Counted from the first letter of the stretch, positions 7,650-16,325 are shown. The stretch is 33,340 bases of DNA from a bacterium (GCA_029565675.1 JAKQNP010000039.1:1-33340); one strand, 5' to 3'. Numbers and translations are program-made. The notes: generated from the letters alone by a model not told the origin.

Positions 7650-9182
7650 ATGCGTTGGCGATCCTGGTTATACCTCTCGCTCGTTGTGCTCTCAGTGTTG
7701 ATGGTTTTGAATTGCGCCGGTTCCCGATCTGAAAAGCCGGCCGAACGGCCGCGCGAGTTGCCGGTCGTTTCCCGCGAATTCCGCGCCGCCTGGGTTGCCA
7801 CTGTGGCCAACATCGACTGGCCGAGCCAACCGGGACTGCCCGTGGAAGTGCAAAAGCAGGAGGCGTTGGCCATCCTCGATACCGCTCAGGCGCTGAATCT
7901 CAATGCTTTGATTTTTCAGGTCCGACCGCAATGCGATGCCTTTTATCCGAGTCCCTATGAACCCTGGTCGTTCTATTTGACCGGCCGGCAGGGACAGCCC
8001 CCCACGCCTTATTATGATCCCTTGAATTTCTGGATCCAACAGGCACATGACCGCGGCATCGAGTTGCATGTCTGGTTCAATCCCTACCGCGCCCACCATC
8101 CGGCCGGGGGTGAGATAACCGACGCCTCGATTGTACAAAAACGACCGGATCTGGTGCGAAGCCTGGAGAACGGCTATCACTGGCTCGACCCGGCTGAACC
8201 CGGCACCCAGGAACACTCTTTCAAGGTGGTTATGGATGTGGCGCGGCGCTATGACATCGACGGTGTGCACTTTGACGACTATTTCTACCCTTACGGCGAC
8301 GGCTCTTTTCCCGACGATCGCGCCTGGCAGGCTTATCAGCGGTCGGGCGGCAAACTGGGGCGCGACGACTGGCGCCGCGAGCAGGTCAACCGTTTTATCC
8401 GCCAGGTCTATGCGGCGATCAAGAAAGAAAAGCCGACTGTCAAATTCGGCCTGAGCCCTTTTGGCATCTACCGGCCCAACCATCCGGCATCGATCCAGGG
8501 ATTCGATCCCTATGCGGTTCTCTATGCCGACGCCCGTCTGTGGCTCAATGAGGGCTGGATCGATTACTGGTCGCCGCAGCTCTATTGGCCGACCACCCAA
8601 ATCCCGCAGAGCTTTCCGGTTCTCCTGGGTTGGTGGGTGCAGGAGAACAAACGGCAGCGCCACCTCTGGCCGGGGCTCTTCACCAGCCGGGTGGGCGACA
8701 GTCTTGGTGTGCGCGAGAATTTCAGCCAGATCATGATCGAGCGCGGATTCGTCCCCGACAATCCGGGCCACATCCATTTCAGTTTCAAGGCTTTTTTGCG
8801 CGACAGCCTCGGTCTCAACGCCACCCTCAAATCCGGCCCTTATCAGCAACCGGCGCTCGTGCCTGCTTCACCCTGGCTGGACAATGAGCCGCCGTCGCCG
8901 CCGACCCTGGCGATCAGCCGAGAGAACGACACGCTGCTGGTAGCCTGGAACCATGCGGCCGGCCATGACGTCTTTCGCTGGCTGGTCTACACAAACGCCG
9001 GCAATGGCTGGAAAGTGCAGATTTTTAACCGCAATGACCGGCAATGCCGGTTAAGCTTGCGCGATCTGCTCGGCGAGTCCGACAAAACGCCGGGCCGTAT
9101 CTCTGTCGCCGTCAGCGCAATAGATCGCAGTGGCAACGAAAGCGCGCCGGCACGCAAGAACGCGACCCTGGTGCTGCCGTAA
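7650..9182 (+). CDS. Family-10-like glycoside hydrolase (GHL10/DUF187) lipoprotein
   Basis: This 510-residue exported protein has a hydrophobic signal ending VLNC (Cys22), a probable lipoprotein although Asn before Cys is unusual. Residues about 42-360 form a GHL10 TIM-barrel domain: FRAAWVATVANIDWP, ALIFQVRPQCDAFY, HVWFNPYRAHH (140-150) and VHFDDYFYPYG (206-216), with Asp209/Asp210 as likely active-site acids. Residues about 410-510 look like a fibronectin type III domain, with SPPTLAISRENDTLLVAWN and a closing AIDRSGNESAPA. The family includes YngK-like proteins presumed to cut glycans, possibly peptidoglycan-related. The ATG follows GAGGGAG. Confidence 0.9.
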   Translation: MRWRSWLYLSLVVLSVLMVLNCAGSRSEKPAERPRELPVVSREFRAAWVATVANIDWPSQPGLPVEVQKQEALAILDTAQALNLNALIFQVRPQCDAFYPSPYEPWSFYLTGRQGQPPTPYYDPLNFWIQQAHDRGIELHVWFNPYRAHHPAGGEITDASIVQKRPDLVRSLENGYHWLDPAEPGTQEHSFKVVMDVARRYDIDGVHFDDYFYPYGDGSFPDDRAWQAYQRSGGKLGRDDWRREQVNRFIRQVYAAIKKEKPTVKFGLSPFGIYRPNHPASIQGFDPYAVLYADARLWLNEGWIDYWSPQLYWPTTQIPQSFPVLLGWWVQENKRQRHLWPGLFTSRVGDSLGVRENFSQIMIERGFVPDNPGHIHFSFKAFLRDSLGLNATLKSGPYQQPALVPASPWLDNEPPSPPTLAISRENDTLLVAWNHAAGHDVFRWLVYTNAGNGWKVQIFNRNDRQCRLSLRDLLGESDKTPGRISVAVSAIDRSGNESAPARKNATLVLP

Positions 9183-9341
9183 ATCAATCGATGGCAAGCA
9201 TCACAAAAGCAATCGGCAAGAAGCTCATAACCTCGCATTCCGGCATCCTGATCGACAAGAGGGGCGGTTGTCGAACGCGAATCCAGGCCGACACCAGAGT
9301 CGGACAATCAAATCGAAATCATCCCTTCAGGAGGCTGGATA

Positions 9342-10085
9342 ATGAAACGGTTTTTGTTGTTCAATCTGTTTCTGCTGTTTGCATTCTCATCGCCGGGTCT
9401 GGCGTTGGTCGGCAATTTGATCCTCGGTTTGTCTGCCCCGCAAGGCAGTTTTGGCCAGGCTGAGCTGGACAACGAGCAGGCCGGCTTTGCCAGGATGGGC
9501 TTTGCCGGCGGCCTGGAATTCTCGTTGCCTGTTGCTGCACCCGGCATGTACGTGACTGCCTCGGTCCTCTATGTGCAGAACAAGTTGGGCAGCGAAAAAT
9601 CGGAAGATGATTTTGCCGGAATGCTCCAGGAAGTCGATCTTGGCTTGTCGCCCTACAGCCTCACGAGTGTTGATCCGTGGTTGAATGTCCCCCTGTTGGC
9701 CGGATTGAAATATGAAATAGGGGTCACTGAGAACACAGCTGTCCACCTGACAGGTATGGCGGGAGTCAGCATGATCAGCGCCGGCAAACGCATCGTGCAA
9801 GCGGCTTATGAAAAGCCGGTACAAACAGAGGTGATGTTGCAAAGCGATATTCAACGTGCCATTGCGTTTTGCTGGGGTCTCAACTTTGGGATGACATTCA
9901 ACAATCACTATAACATCGGCATCCGCTATCTCAATATGGGTAAACCCGAAATCGAGGAAAAATACCTCTTTTCTGTTTATCGCAATGATCCGACGCTTGG
10001 TGAGTCTCTGAATGAGACGGCCGCCAGTGTGAACACAAAAATTCCAATTTCCCTGCTCTTGTTTACGGTCGGTTATCAGTTTTGA
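9342..10085 (+). CDS. Putative outer-membrane beta-barrel protein
   Basis: This encodes 247 residues with a signal peptide (hydrophobic 4-20, cleavage near LALVG). The mature part alternates hydrophobic and polar residues in strand-sized blocks (GMYVTASVLYVQNKL, NYNIGIRYLNM-like segments) and ends in the terminal aromatic pattern FTVGYQF, typical of barrels inserted by BamA. It resembles the small PorT/OmpW-sized barrels common in FCB bacteria, but I recognise no specific family. The ATG has the ribosome site CAGGAGG at about 7 bases. A 159-base gap with no clear promoter separates it from the glycosidase. Confidence 0.72.
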   Translation: MKRFLLFNLFLLFAFSSPGLALVGNLILGLSAPQGSFGQAELDNEQAGFARMGFAGGLEFSLPVAAPGMYVTASVLYVQNKLGSEKSEDDFAGMLQEVDLGLSPYSLTSVDPWLNVPLLAGLKYEIGVTENTAVHLTGMAGVSMISAGKRIVQAAYEKPVQTEVMLQSDIQRAIAFCWGLNFGMTFNNHYNIGIRYLNMGKPEIEEKYLFSVYRNDPTLGESLNETAASVNTKIPISLLLFTVGYQF

Positions 10086-10163
10086 TCGGAAATCTCTGGT
10101 CTAGTTCAAAGTATTGGCACCATATAAATTTTGTGCTCAAAAGGGTTGCTTTAAGTCAAGATT

Positions 10164-10225
10164 TATTGTATCTTCTTTGTAGATACAATATCACCCGGAT
10201 TCGGTGCGCAGCACCGGATCCGGGT
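10164..10225 (+). promoter_or_regulatory. mazEF promoter and operator palindromes
   Basis: Two inverted repeats sit back to back. The first has 9-base arms TATTGTATC (10164-10172) and GATACAATA (10182-10190) around a 9-base spacer; a -10-like TACAAT (10184-10189) lies in its right arm. The second has 15-base arms (10193-10207 and 10211-10225, one G-U mismatch) around GCA and ends 16 bases before the antitoxin start. Type II antitoxins of this family bind such palindromes to repress their own promoter, so these are probable operators. The second could also form an mRNA hairpin. Confidence 0.65.
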
Positions 10226-10241
10226 ATCAATGAGGACAACA

Positions 10242-10484
10242 ATGGAAACAAAAATTAAAAAATGGGGAAATAGTCTGGCTGTGCGGCTGCCAAAAGCATT
10301 TGCGGAACAAACTGGAATTGAGAATGGCTCGGATGTTCAAATCTCTATACAGGATGGAAAAATAATCCTCATTCCAGTCAAGGATCGTGCAAAATTGCTC
10401 GATGTTTTGTTAGAAAAAATAGACGAGTCCACCATTCAAGGCGAAGTCAATTTTGGCAAACCGGTTGGAAAAGAATTGTTATGA
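10242..10484 (+). CDS. mazE: MazE-type antitoxin (AbrB-fold)
   Basis: The ATG at 10242 has GAGG at 6-7 bases; an in-frame ATG four codons earlier is less well placed. The 80-residue product begins with the MazE/AbrB swapped-hairpin DNA-binding domain: KIKKWGNSLAVRLPKAF (4-20), then GIENGSDVQISIQDGKIILIP (25-45). The acidic C-terminal tail (51-80) would wrap the toxin. It overlaps the toxin gene by 4 bases (ATGA), the classic coupled arrangement. The two genes are visibly richer in A and T than their neighbours, which suggests acquisition by transfer. Regulation is probably by binding of the MazE-MazF complex to the palindromes just upstream. Confidence 0.93.
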   Translation: METKIKKWGNSLAVRLPKAFAEQTGIENGSDVQISIQDGKIILIPVKDRAKLLDVLLEKIDESTIQGEVNFGKPVGKELL

Positions 10485-10831
10485 ACTATGAACCGGAATG
10501 CGGCGATATCATTTGGATAGGATTAACTCCACAAAGCGGCCATGAGCAAGCAGGCCGTCGTCCTGCAATCGTAATCTCCCCCATAAAATACAATTCGAAA
10601 ACGGGGCTCCTGATCTGTTGTCCCATCACTTCTCAGGAAAAAAATTATCCATTTGAAGTTCACATCCCCAAAGGTTTTCCTGTTTCCGGTGTTATCCTGG
10701 CGGATCAAGTCAAAAATCTTGATTGGCACGTACGCGAAGCGCAATTCATCTGTAAAATGCCTCACTCAGTAATAGAGCAGGTTGTCGAGAAAATTTCCCT
10801 GCTTTTGGAATTTTTAGTCAGCGATCAATAA
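10481..10831 (+). CDS. mazF: MazF/PemK-type mRNA interferase toxin
   Basis: This 116-residue toxin of the PemK/MazF fold cleaves single-stranded mRNA at short recognition sequences and halts growth when the antitoxin is lost. The family pattern is complete: GDIIWIGLTPQSGHEQAGRRPAIVIS (8-33) with Arg26-Arg27-Pro, CPITS (47-51) with the conserved Thr-Ser, and VILADQVKNLDW (71-82). The start ATG overlaps the mazE stop, so translation is coupled. Length is normal and no lesion is visible, so the pair looks functional. Its cut sequence cannot be read from the protein. Confidence 0.94.
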   Translation: MNYEPECGDIIWIGLTPQSGHEQAGRRPAIVISPIKYNSKTGLLICCPITSQEKNYPFEVHIPKGFPVSGVILADQVKNLDWHVREAQFICKMPHSVIEQVVEKISLLLEFLVSDQ

Positions 10832-10993
10832 TCAAGTGCCAACCCTAACTTGCAACGGATGCGCACTTAATTTGCGCCTCGTTCTCTTTTGGTTTTCGTC
10901 CATCATACCAGGTGCACAAAGCAAATCTCCAGTGCGCACCGTTATGGTTTTTCGTTCTGTTTTTAATCTTTGTCTGCCAAAGGATAGGATCCG

Positions 10994-11602
10994 ATGAACA
11001 AAGATGACACGTTTCTCCGCTGTCCCTGGGTTGATATTCAAAAACCGGACTATGTGGCCTACCACGATCAGGAGTGGGGGGTGCCGGTGCGCGATGACCG
11101 CAAATGGTTCGAGTTTTTGTTGCTGGAATCGGCGCAGGCGGGATTGAGCTGGTATACCGTCCTGCGCAAACGCGAGAACTATCGCGCCGCCTTTGCAGGG
11201 TTTGACCCGGAAAAAGTCGCCCGTTTTGACACTGATGCGGTATCGCTTCTGCTCGGCAATGCCGGCATCATCCGCAATCGCCGCAAAATCGAGGCGGCGA
11301 TCAACAACGCGCAAAAATTTCTCGCTGTGCAGCAGGAATTCGGCAGCTTTGACGCGTATATGTGGCGTTTTGTCGACGGCTATCCGCAGCTCCATGAAAT
11401 CCGTACCCTGGCGGATTATCCGGCCACCTCGCCGGAATCCGATCGGATGAGCCTCGATCTGAAAAAACGCGGTTTTCGCTTTGTCGGCTCCACCATCTGT
11501 TATGCCCATATGCAGGCAACCGGGATGGTCAACGACCATGCCGTCGGCTGCTTTCGCCGCGAAATGATTATCCGCTCGTACCCGGCGCTTTTTCGCCGTT
11601 GA
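10994..11602 (+). CDS. tag: DNA-3-methyladenine glycosylase I
   Basis: Tag excises 3-methyladenine from alkylated DNA, starting base-excision repair. The 202-residue product is full length: CPW with Cys10, DYVAYHDQEWGVP (His24), FEFLLLESAQAGLSWYTVLRKRENYR in the helix-hairpin region, and GMVNDHAVGCFRR at the end. Cys10, His24, His182 and Cys186 match the zinc-binding set of the family. The ATG follows AAAGGATAGG. The 162 bases before it show no clear promoter. It is likely a housekeeping gene, not part of the toxin-antitoxin insert, because its composition returns to that of the surroundings. Confidence 0.96.
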   Translation: MNKDDTFLRCPWVDIQKPDYVAYHDQEWGVPVRDDRKWFEFLLLESAQAGLSWYTVLRKRENYRAAFAGFDPEKVARFDTDAVSLLLGNAGIIRNRRKIEAAINNAQKFLAVQQEFGSFDAYMWRFVDGYPQLHEIRTLADYPATSPESDRMSLDLKKRGFRFVGSTICYAHMQATGMVNDHAVGCFRREMIIRSYPALFRR

Positions 11603-11611
11603 ACGAATCCA

Positions 11612-11645
11612 CGCCATGCAGATGCAAATTCATGGCGATCTGCAT
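11612..11645 (+). promoter_or_regulatory. Two mutually exclusive hairpins ahead of the acetyltransferase
   Basis: CGCCATG (11612-11618) pairs perfectly with CATGGCG (11631-11637). The overlapping ATGCAGAT (11616-11623) pairs perfectly with ATCTGCAT (11638-11645). The two stems share bases 11616-11618 and cannot both form completely. They lie about 37 bases upstream of the acetyltransferase start, in the leader. No T-run follows either one. Confidence 0.3.
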
Positions 11646-11681
11646 CGATGCTGACAAAGATGAAAAGGAGAATCTGCTGCG

Positions 11682-12143
11682 ATGCAAGACGACATCGCTG
11701 TTCGCCAGGCACAGTTGGACGACGCCGAGACCATCACCGAGTTCAATATCGCCATGGCGCAGGAGACCGAAAACAAAAAGCTGGATCCGCGGACGATTCT
11801 CGCCGGCGTGCACGGCCTGCTGAACAAACCGGAATATGGTTTTTATCTGGTCGCCGAAAGCGGCGGGCGCATCGCCGGCTGTTTGCTGATCACTTTCGAA
11901 TGGAGCGATTGGCGCAACGGCCTGTTCTGGTGGATTCAAAGCGTTTATGTCCTTCCCGAGTTCCGCCGTCAGGGTGTCTACCGGCGTCTCTACAATGCGG
12001 TTCAGGAACGCGGCCGCAAAGAACGGGTATGCGGTTTTCGCCTTTACGTGGAAAAAGAAAACCTGGCCGCCATGCAGACCTATTGTCGCCTGGGCATGTT
12101 TGAAACTCCCTACCGCATCTATGAAAGAGAGACTTGCAGCTGA
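11682..12143 (+). CDS. GNAT-family N-acetyltransferase
   Basis: This 153-residue protein has the GNAT fold: strand and helix at the N-terminus (VRQAQLDDAETITEFN), FYLVAESGGRIAGCLLI (54-70), then the acetyl-CoA motif WIQSVYVLPEFRRQGVYRRLY (84-104), where RRQGVY corresponds to the Q/RxxGxG/A loop, and LYVEKENLAAMQTYCRLGM near the end. The acceptor is unknown; small-molecule or protein N-terminal acetylation are both possible. The ATG is preceded by AAAGGAGAA at about 11 bases, slightly long. It lies 79 bases after tag and may share its transcript. Confidence 0.88.
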   Translation: MQDDIAVRQAQLDDAETITEFNIAMAQETENKKLDPRTILAGVHGLLNKPEYGFYLVAESGGRIAGCLLITFEWSDWRNGLFWWIQSVYVLPEFRRQGVYRRLYNAVQERGRKERVCGFRLYVEKENLAAMQTYCRLGMFETPYRIYERETCS

Positions 12144-12221
12144 ACGCCGTCTGCTCAGGTGCGCAAATCCTTTTTTTGCTCGACCCCCGCAACTGCCGCT
12201 CCGGCCTTCCTCGCTTTTGCC

Positions 12222-12250
12222 TTGAATATGTGGCGATTATTTGCTATCAT
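12222..12250 (+). promoter_or_regulatory. Sigma-70-type promoter for rlmI
   Basis: TTGAAT (12222-12227) and TATCAT (12245-12250) are separated by exactly 17 bases; the -10 box has one mismatch to consensus. The predicted transcript start near 12257 is 43 bases before the ATG chosen for the methyltransferase. It lies inside the longer reading frame, which supports the later start. Confidence 0.65.
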
Positions 12251-12299
12251 TACAGAAAATCAGAACCAGCTCGGCTCATGTCGATCAAGCGAGACAGAT

Positions 12300-13481
12300 A
12301 TGGCGGTTTTAACTCTCAGACGCGGTCGTGATGAATCCCTGCGGCGCCGGCATCCGTGGATCTTTTCCGGGGCGGTCGAACGGGTTCTCGATAATCCGGC
12401 GCTGGGCGACACGGTGGATGTGGTCTCGGCCGAAGGCGAATGGTTGGCTCGAGCGGCTTATTCGCCGCACTCGCAGATCCGTGCCCGGGTGTGGACCTTT
12501 TTGCAATCGGAAACGGTTGATGCCGGTTTTTTTGCGCAACGCCTGCAGCGGGCAATCAGCCTGCGCGGCGATATCGACAGCACCGGGCTGCGGCTGGTCT
12601 TCAGCGAATCGGACGGATTGCCCGGATTGATCGTCGATCGCTATGACCGGCATTTGGTATGTCAGTTCCTCGCCAGCGGTGTGGAACGCTGGAAATCGGC
12701 GATTGTCGCGGCTCTGCGACAAGTGCTCCCGGATGCTGTCGGCATCTATGAGAGGTCCGACAGCTCGGTGCGGCAGAAAGAGGGATTGCCCATGCACACC
12801 GGTGTTTTGAGCGGCATGGAACCGCCGGAGCGGATCCGCATCCGCGAGGGCGAACTCGACTACGCGGTCGATATACGCAGCGGACACAAGACCGGTTTTT
12901 ACCTCGACCAGCGCGCCAACCGCGCTGTTGTTGCCGCGCAGTGCCGGGGAGGTGCCGTGCTCAACTGTTTCTCTTTTACCGGAGCTTTTGGAATCGCGGC
13001 CCTGGCAGCCGGCGCTGAACGGGTTGTGCAGGTCGACAGCTCGGAAAGCGCTCTGAATATGGCCAGAGAAAATACCGAACTGAACGGATTCGAGCTGTCG
13101 CGCTGTGAGTTCATCCGCAGCGATGTGTTTCAGCTTTTGCGCGGTTATCGCGATAGCGGCACATCTTTCGACGTCGTCATTCTCGATCCGCCCAAGTTCG
13201 CCGAATCGCAGGCGCAGCTCCACCGCGCCGCCCGCGGTTACAAAGATATCAACTTGTCGGCCATTCGCCTGCTCAAACCAGGCGGATGGCTGGCCACTTT
13301 TTCTTGTTCCGGCTTGCTGGCGGTCGAGCTGCTGCAAAAAATCGTTGCCGATGCCGCGCTCGATGCCGGCCGACAACTGCAAATCGTGCAGCGGCTTTTT
13401 CAGGATCGCGATCACCCGACCCTGGCCAGTTTCCCTGAAGCCGCTTATCTCAAGGGATTTCTCTGCCGGGTGCTGGACTGA
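12300..13481 (+). CDS. rlmI: 23S rRNA (cytosine-C5)-methyltransferase, RlmI family
   Basis: The product is a 393-residue cytosolic SAM-dependent methyltransferase that in E. coli (396 residues) makes m5C1962 of 23S rRNA. The N-terminal PUA domain starts LRRGRDESLRRRHPWIFSGAV. The central segment has RLVFSESDGLPGLIVDRY (98-115). The catalytic domain has the SAM motif NCFSFTGAFGIAALAAGA (222-239), the acidic VDSSES, DPPKFA (296-301) and the catalytic cysteine region FSCSG (334-338). The frame is open 47 codons further upstream, but homology begins at this ATG and a promoter lies inside the extension. The ribosome site is weak (GAGACA). The MFS gene follows 33 bases later. Target-site assignment is from the family. 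Confidence 0.92.
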   Translation: MAVLTLRRGRDESLRRRHPWIFSGAVERVLDNPALGDTVDVVSAEGEWLARAAYSPHSQIRARVWTFLQSETVDAGFFAQRLQRAISLRGDIDSTGLRLVFSESDGLPGLIVDRYDRHLVCQFLASGVERWKSAIVAALRQVLPDAVGIYERSDSSVRQKEGLPMHTGVLSGMEPPERIRIREGELDYAVDIRSGHKTGFYLDQRANRAVVAAQCRGGAVLNCFSFTGAFGIAALAAGAERVVQVDSSESALNMARENTELNGFELSRCEFIRSDVFQLLRGYRDSGTSFDVVILDPPKFAESQAQLHRAARGYKDINLSAIRLLKPGGWLATFSCSGLLAVELLQKIVADAALDAGRQLQIVQRLFQDRDHPTLASFPEAAYLKGFLCRVLD

Positions 13482-13514
13482 TTTTCTGTTGACGAGTTTA
13501 CGATCCAGGATGCG

Positions 13515-14831
13515 ATGAAAATTATGCCGCCGTCTTGTCCCCGATTTGCGCCCAAATTGCCGCCGGAGAGTTACCGTGCGATGCGTTTCGCTGTTCTTGC
13601 CCAGTGCGCAGGCGTTCTGGCCAGTCAGCTGTTTTCCAGCGGTTTCATGCTTTCCTATTTGTCGCTGCTCGGCGCCACCAGTGCGGCCATTCTCTTCTTT
13701 CTATCGCTGCCTAACTTGATGTCATTTTTTCTCACTTTGCCGTTTGCCTATATAGCCGACCAATTCGGCAAAAAACGGTTTGGCTCTTATGGGCTGCTGG
13801 GCACAGTGCTGGGATTCGCATTGATCGCCAGTGCCGGCTTCTTGCCGACAGAGAAAAAATTGGGGCTCGTTGTATTGGGTATCGGTTTTTTCAGCATCAG
13901 TCTGACCTTTTTCTCTGCCGGCTGGTTTGCTTTGCTCGAACCCATCGTCCCCGCTGCAATCCGCGGCCGCTTTTTCGGCACTTTGCGCTTTTCCTGGCAA
14001 GCCGTCTCCATTCTCTTCAATGGTCTGGTCATTTATGTTTTGCATCGATATTCCGCTTTGTCTATCTATCAGTCGATCCTGGTCAGTGTGACTGTGTTTC
14101 TGGCGGTTCGTCTCTATTTTTATCGCCGGATTCCCGAGATCGAAAGCACCCGCGCGGGCAAATCTTCTTTTGCGCAGGCCTTGTGGCACAGCCTCAATTT
14201 GCCAGGTTATTTGCCTTTTTGTTCCTATACCTTTTTGCTGATGTTATTTACCGGCGCTGCCCCATGGCTTTTCGGGCTGGTTGAAAAAGATGTCCTGCAC
14301 TTTAGCGATTACCAGATCGTGCTGATGGGCAACCTGTTGTTTGTCGGCTCTCTGCTCGGTTTTTTCCTGGGCGGAGCGGCGGTCGATCGCCTGGGAACCC
14401 GAATGGTTTTTTTGCTCTGCCATTTCTCGTTTTCCGCTGTTCTGTTCGCATTTTTGTTGCGCCAATCGCTGCCTTTTTCGCTGCCGGTTGTGACGGGAAT
14501 TCTGAATGCGCTCTTTGGTCTGGCGCAAGCGGCTTCGGGGATTGCGATTACCACCGAGATGCTCGCCTTGATTTCGGTCGAAAACAAATCGCTCGCCAGC
14601 GCTCTCAGCCTGACCCTGATCGCTGCCGGCAACGCGCTCTCCGGCATTCTCAGCGGCAAAGCCCTTCAACTCGGCATCCTGGCGCCCAGCTGGACATTGG
14701 GCCAGCAGACCCTGAGCGGGTATGACGGTCTCATCGCCATCGCTGCGGTCATGATTCTTTTGCTGGTGGTGACGCTGGGACTCATTCCGTCAGTCATGCG
14801 CAAGGCTCGTTGGGTGCCGCAGGGAAACTGA
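13515..14831 (+). CDS. MFS transporter
   Basis: This 438-residue inner-membrane protein has about 12 hydrophobic helices, in two sets of six split near residues 195-235. The loop after helix 2 reads YIADQFGKKRFGSYG, close to the MFS motif A (GxxxDRxGRR), and the equivalent loop in the second half reads GGAAVDRLGTRMVF. These fix the superfamily. The substrate is not deducible. It lies directly after rlmI (33 bases) and 84 bases before a sugar-isomerase-like gene, which suggests but does not prove sugar or sugar-acid transport. The ATG start is preceded by CCAGGATG, a modest ribosome site. Confidence 0.88.
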   Translation: MKIMPPSCPRFAPKLPPESYRAMRFAVLAQCAGVLASQLFSSGFMLSYLSLLGATSAAILFFLSLPNLMSFFLTLPFAYIADQFGKKRFGSYGLLGTVLGFALIASAGFLPTEKKLGLVVLGIGFFSISLTFFSAGWFALLEPIVPAAIRGRFFGTLRFSWQAVSILFNGLVIYVLHRYSALSIYQSILVSVTVFLAVRLYFYRRIPEIESTRAGKSSFAQALWHSLNLPGYLPFCSYTFLLMLFTGAAPWLFGLVEKDVLHFSDYQIVLMGNLLFVGSLLGFFLGGAAVDRLGTRMVFLLCHFSFSAVLFAFLLRQSLPFSLPVVTGILNALFGLAQAASGIAITTEMLALISVENKSLASALSLTLIAAGNALSGILSGKALQLGILAPSWTLGQQTLSGYDGLIAIAAVMILLLVVTLGLIPSVMRKARWVPQGN

Positions 14832-14915
14832 TTTATGATGCAAATTGGTGCAATGTTTTTTCATCGATAACCATCAGCTCCAGGCTGCTTGCGGCCGGAG
14901 CAACAGGAGGAAGTC

Positions 14916-16325
14916 ATGGCAAGATATCTGTATGGCAATCCACCGGATTACCTAAAACGGCCGCCGGCGCGGTTGCAGCCAATTCTGGCCAAACAGGGCA
15001 AACCCAATATCGATATCGATCGTCTGCGCCGCGATCTGGCCGGCGTGGCGGTCATCGAAGAAACGCTGGTGGTGCAGTCGCCGGAACACTGGCAGAAGAT
15101 GATCGCCGGCCTGGACAAGTCGATCGATGCCATTTTGCCGGTGAGCATCACTGCCTATCCCACCGAAGTCTGGAATTCGCATCCCCAGCCGCTGGTCGAG
15201 CGCAAACTGCCGGTGCTGTTCTGGTGTCTGCAGGATCACGACGAACCCGATTTTTGGCGCTGGTCGGCACGGGATCTCCTGCGCACACTGGGAATCGAAG
15301 TTTATCTGGCCCGGAATCACCGCGACGGCATCGAGCGGGTCAAAGCCCTGGCCATGCGCCGGTTCCTCTGCAACAGCCGGCTGATCGTCTTTGGAAAACA
15401 AAATTTTCCCTGGAATGCCGATGCGGTCGGCGACCGGATGCGCAAGCCATTAGGCACAGAAATCCTCGTGCGGCCGCTCGAGGCATTCCGCCGGCATTAT
15501 CCTGCTGTCAAAGATCGGGAGATCCGCGAGGTGATCGACCAGCGGCTGAACCAGCGCTATCGCCTCGGTACCGTAAAAACCGACGAGCTTTTGCAAGCCG
15601 TGCGCACCTATCTCGCCATCCGCGCGGTTTTGCGGGAAGAGAAGGCGCTTGGATTTGGTGTCAATTGTTTCGGCGATCTCGTCATCGGCAACGGCCGCGA
15701 TGTGCCTTGCCTGGCGCAATGCCTGTTGCGCGAAGACGGCTATATCGCCGCATGCGATGGTGACTTTGCCGCCATGATGACCATGGTTTTAACCTCATTC
15801 TTTACCGACGAGGCAGCCATGATGTCCAATCTCTATCCGGTCTCCTATGTCGGTGCGTTGACCGATCACTTTGGTGACCCGCTGTCGCCCAATGCGCGGC
15901 GCTATGCCCGCAAACGCTGGCCCAACATCGCCCGCCTGGCGCATTGCGGCTATATCGGTGTGATCTCGCCGGAAATGACCCCCGGCGGCAGCGTTGTGCT
16001 CAACGATTGGGGCGGTACCTATGAAATCAAACGCGATGGCCTGGGGTGCGGAATCGATGCCGAACTCGTCGCCGGCCGGCCCTTGACCGCCGCTGAACTC
16101 TATTTCGACGGGCAGCGGTTCCTGCTCGGTCGCGCCCGGGTCCTCGAAACCACCCGGCATGCCGGAATGCCGCACTGCGAATCTTCCGCCTTGCTCGAAT
16201 TCGACGACCTGCCCGGGTTCGTTGAGCTGATCTCCAGGGAACACGCGGTTTTTGTCTATGGCGATCATATCGAAAGCCTGAAATTGCTGGGCGAAACTCT
16301 GGGACTCACCTGCAAGGTTGTTTGA
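14916..16325 (+). CDS. L-fucose isomerase-like (sugar isomerase fold) protein
   Basis: The ATG at 14916 follows a perfect AGGAGG. The 469-residue protein has the layout of the L-fucose/L-arabinose isomerase-like group. The N-terminal half resembles the nucleotide-fold domains. Then come LGFGVNCFGDLVIG (245-258), PCLAQCLLREDGYIAACDGDFAAMMTMVL (264-292), and a C-terminal barrel with GGTYEIKRDGLGCGIDAEL (366-384) and HAVFVYGDHIESLKLLGETLGL (443-464). In relatives the two motifs usually read CFPE and CEGD; here they are CFGD and CDGD, so two candidate active-site glutamates are aspartates. It could be a ketol-isomerase for an unusual sugar or an enzyme with shifted chemistry. The assignment to the fold is by pattern. 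Confidence 0.7.
   Translation: MARYLYGNPPDYLKRPPARLQPILAKQGKPNIDIDRLRRDLAGVAVIEETLVVQSPEHWQKMIAGLDKSIDAILPVSITAYPTEVWNSHPQPLVERKLPVLFWCLQDHDEPDFWRWSARDLLRTLGIEVYLARNHRDGIERVKALAMRRFLCNSRLIVFGKQNFPWNADAVGDRMRKPLGTEILVRPLEAFRRHYPAVKDREIREVIDQRLNQRYRLGTVKTDELLQAVRTYLAIRAVLREEKALGFGVNCFGDLVIGNGRDVPCLAQCLLREDGYIAACDGDFAAMMTMVLTSFFTDEAAMMSNLYPVSYVGALTDHFGDPLSPNARRYARKRWPNIARLAHCGYIGVISPEMTPGGSVVLNDWGGTYEIKRDGLGCGIDAELVAGRPLTAAELYFDGQRFLLGRARVLETTRHAGMPHCESSALLEFDDLPGFVELISREHAVFVYGDHIESLKLLGETLGLTCKVV

Noticed and set aside
14810-15763. 317-codon frame overlapping the isomerase-like gene
   Set aside because: It is out of frame with a clearly conserved protein and is rich in Arg, Gly and Ala, as expected of a shifted reading of GC-rich codons.
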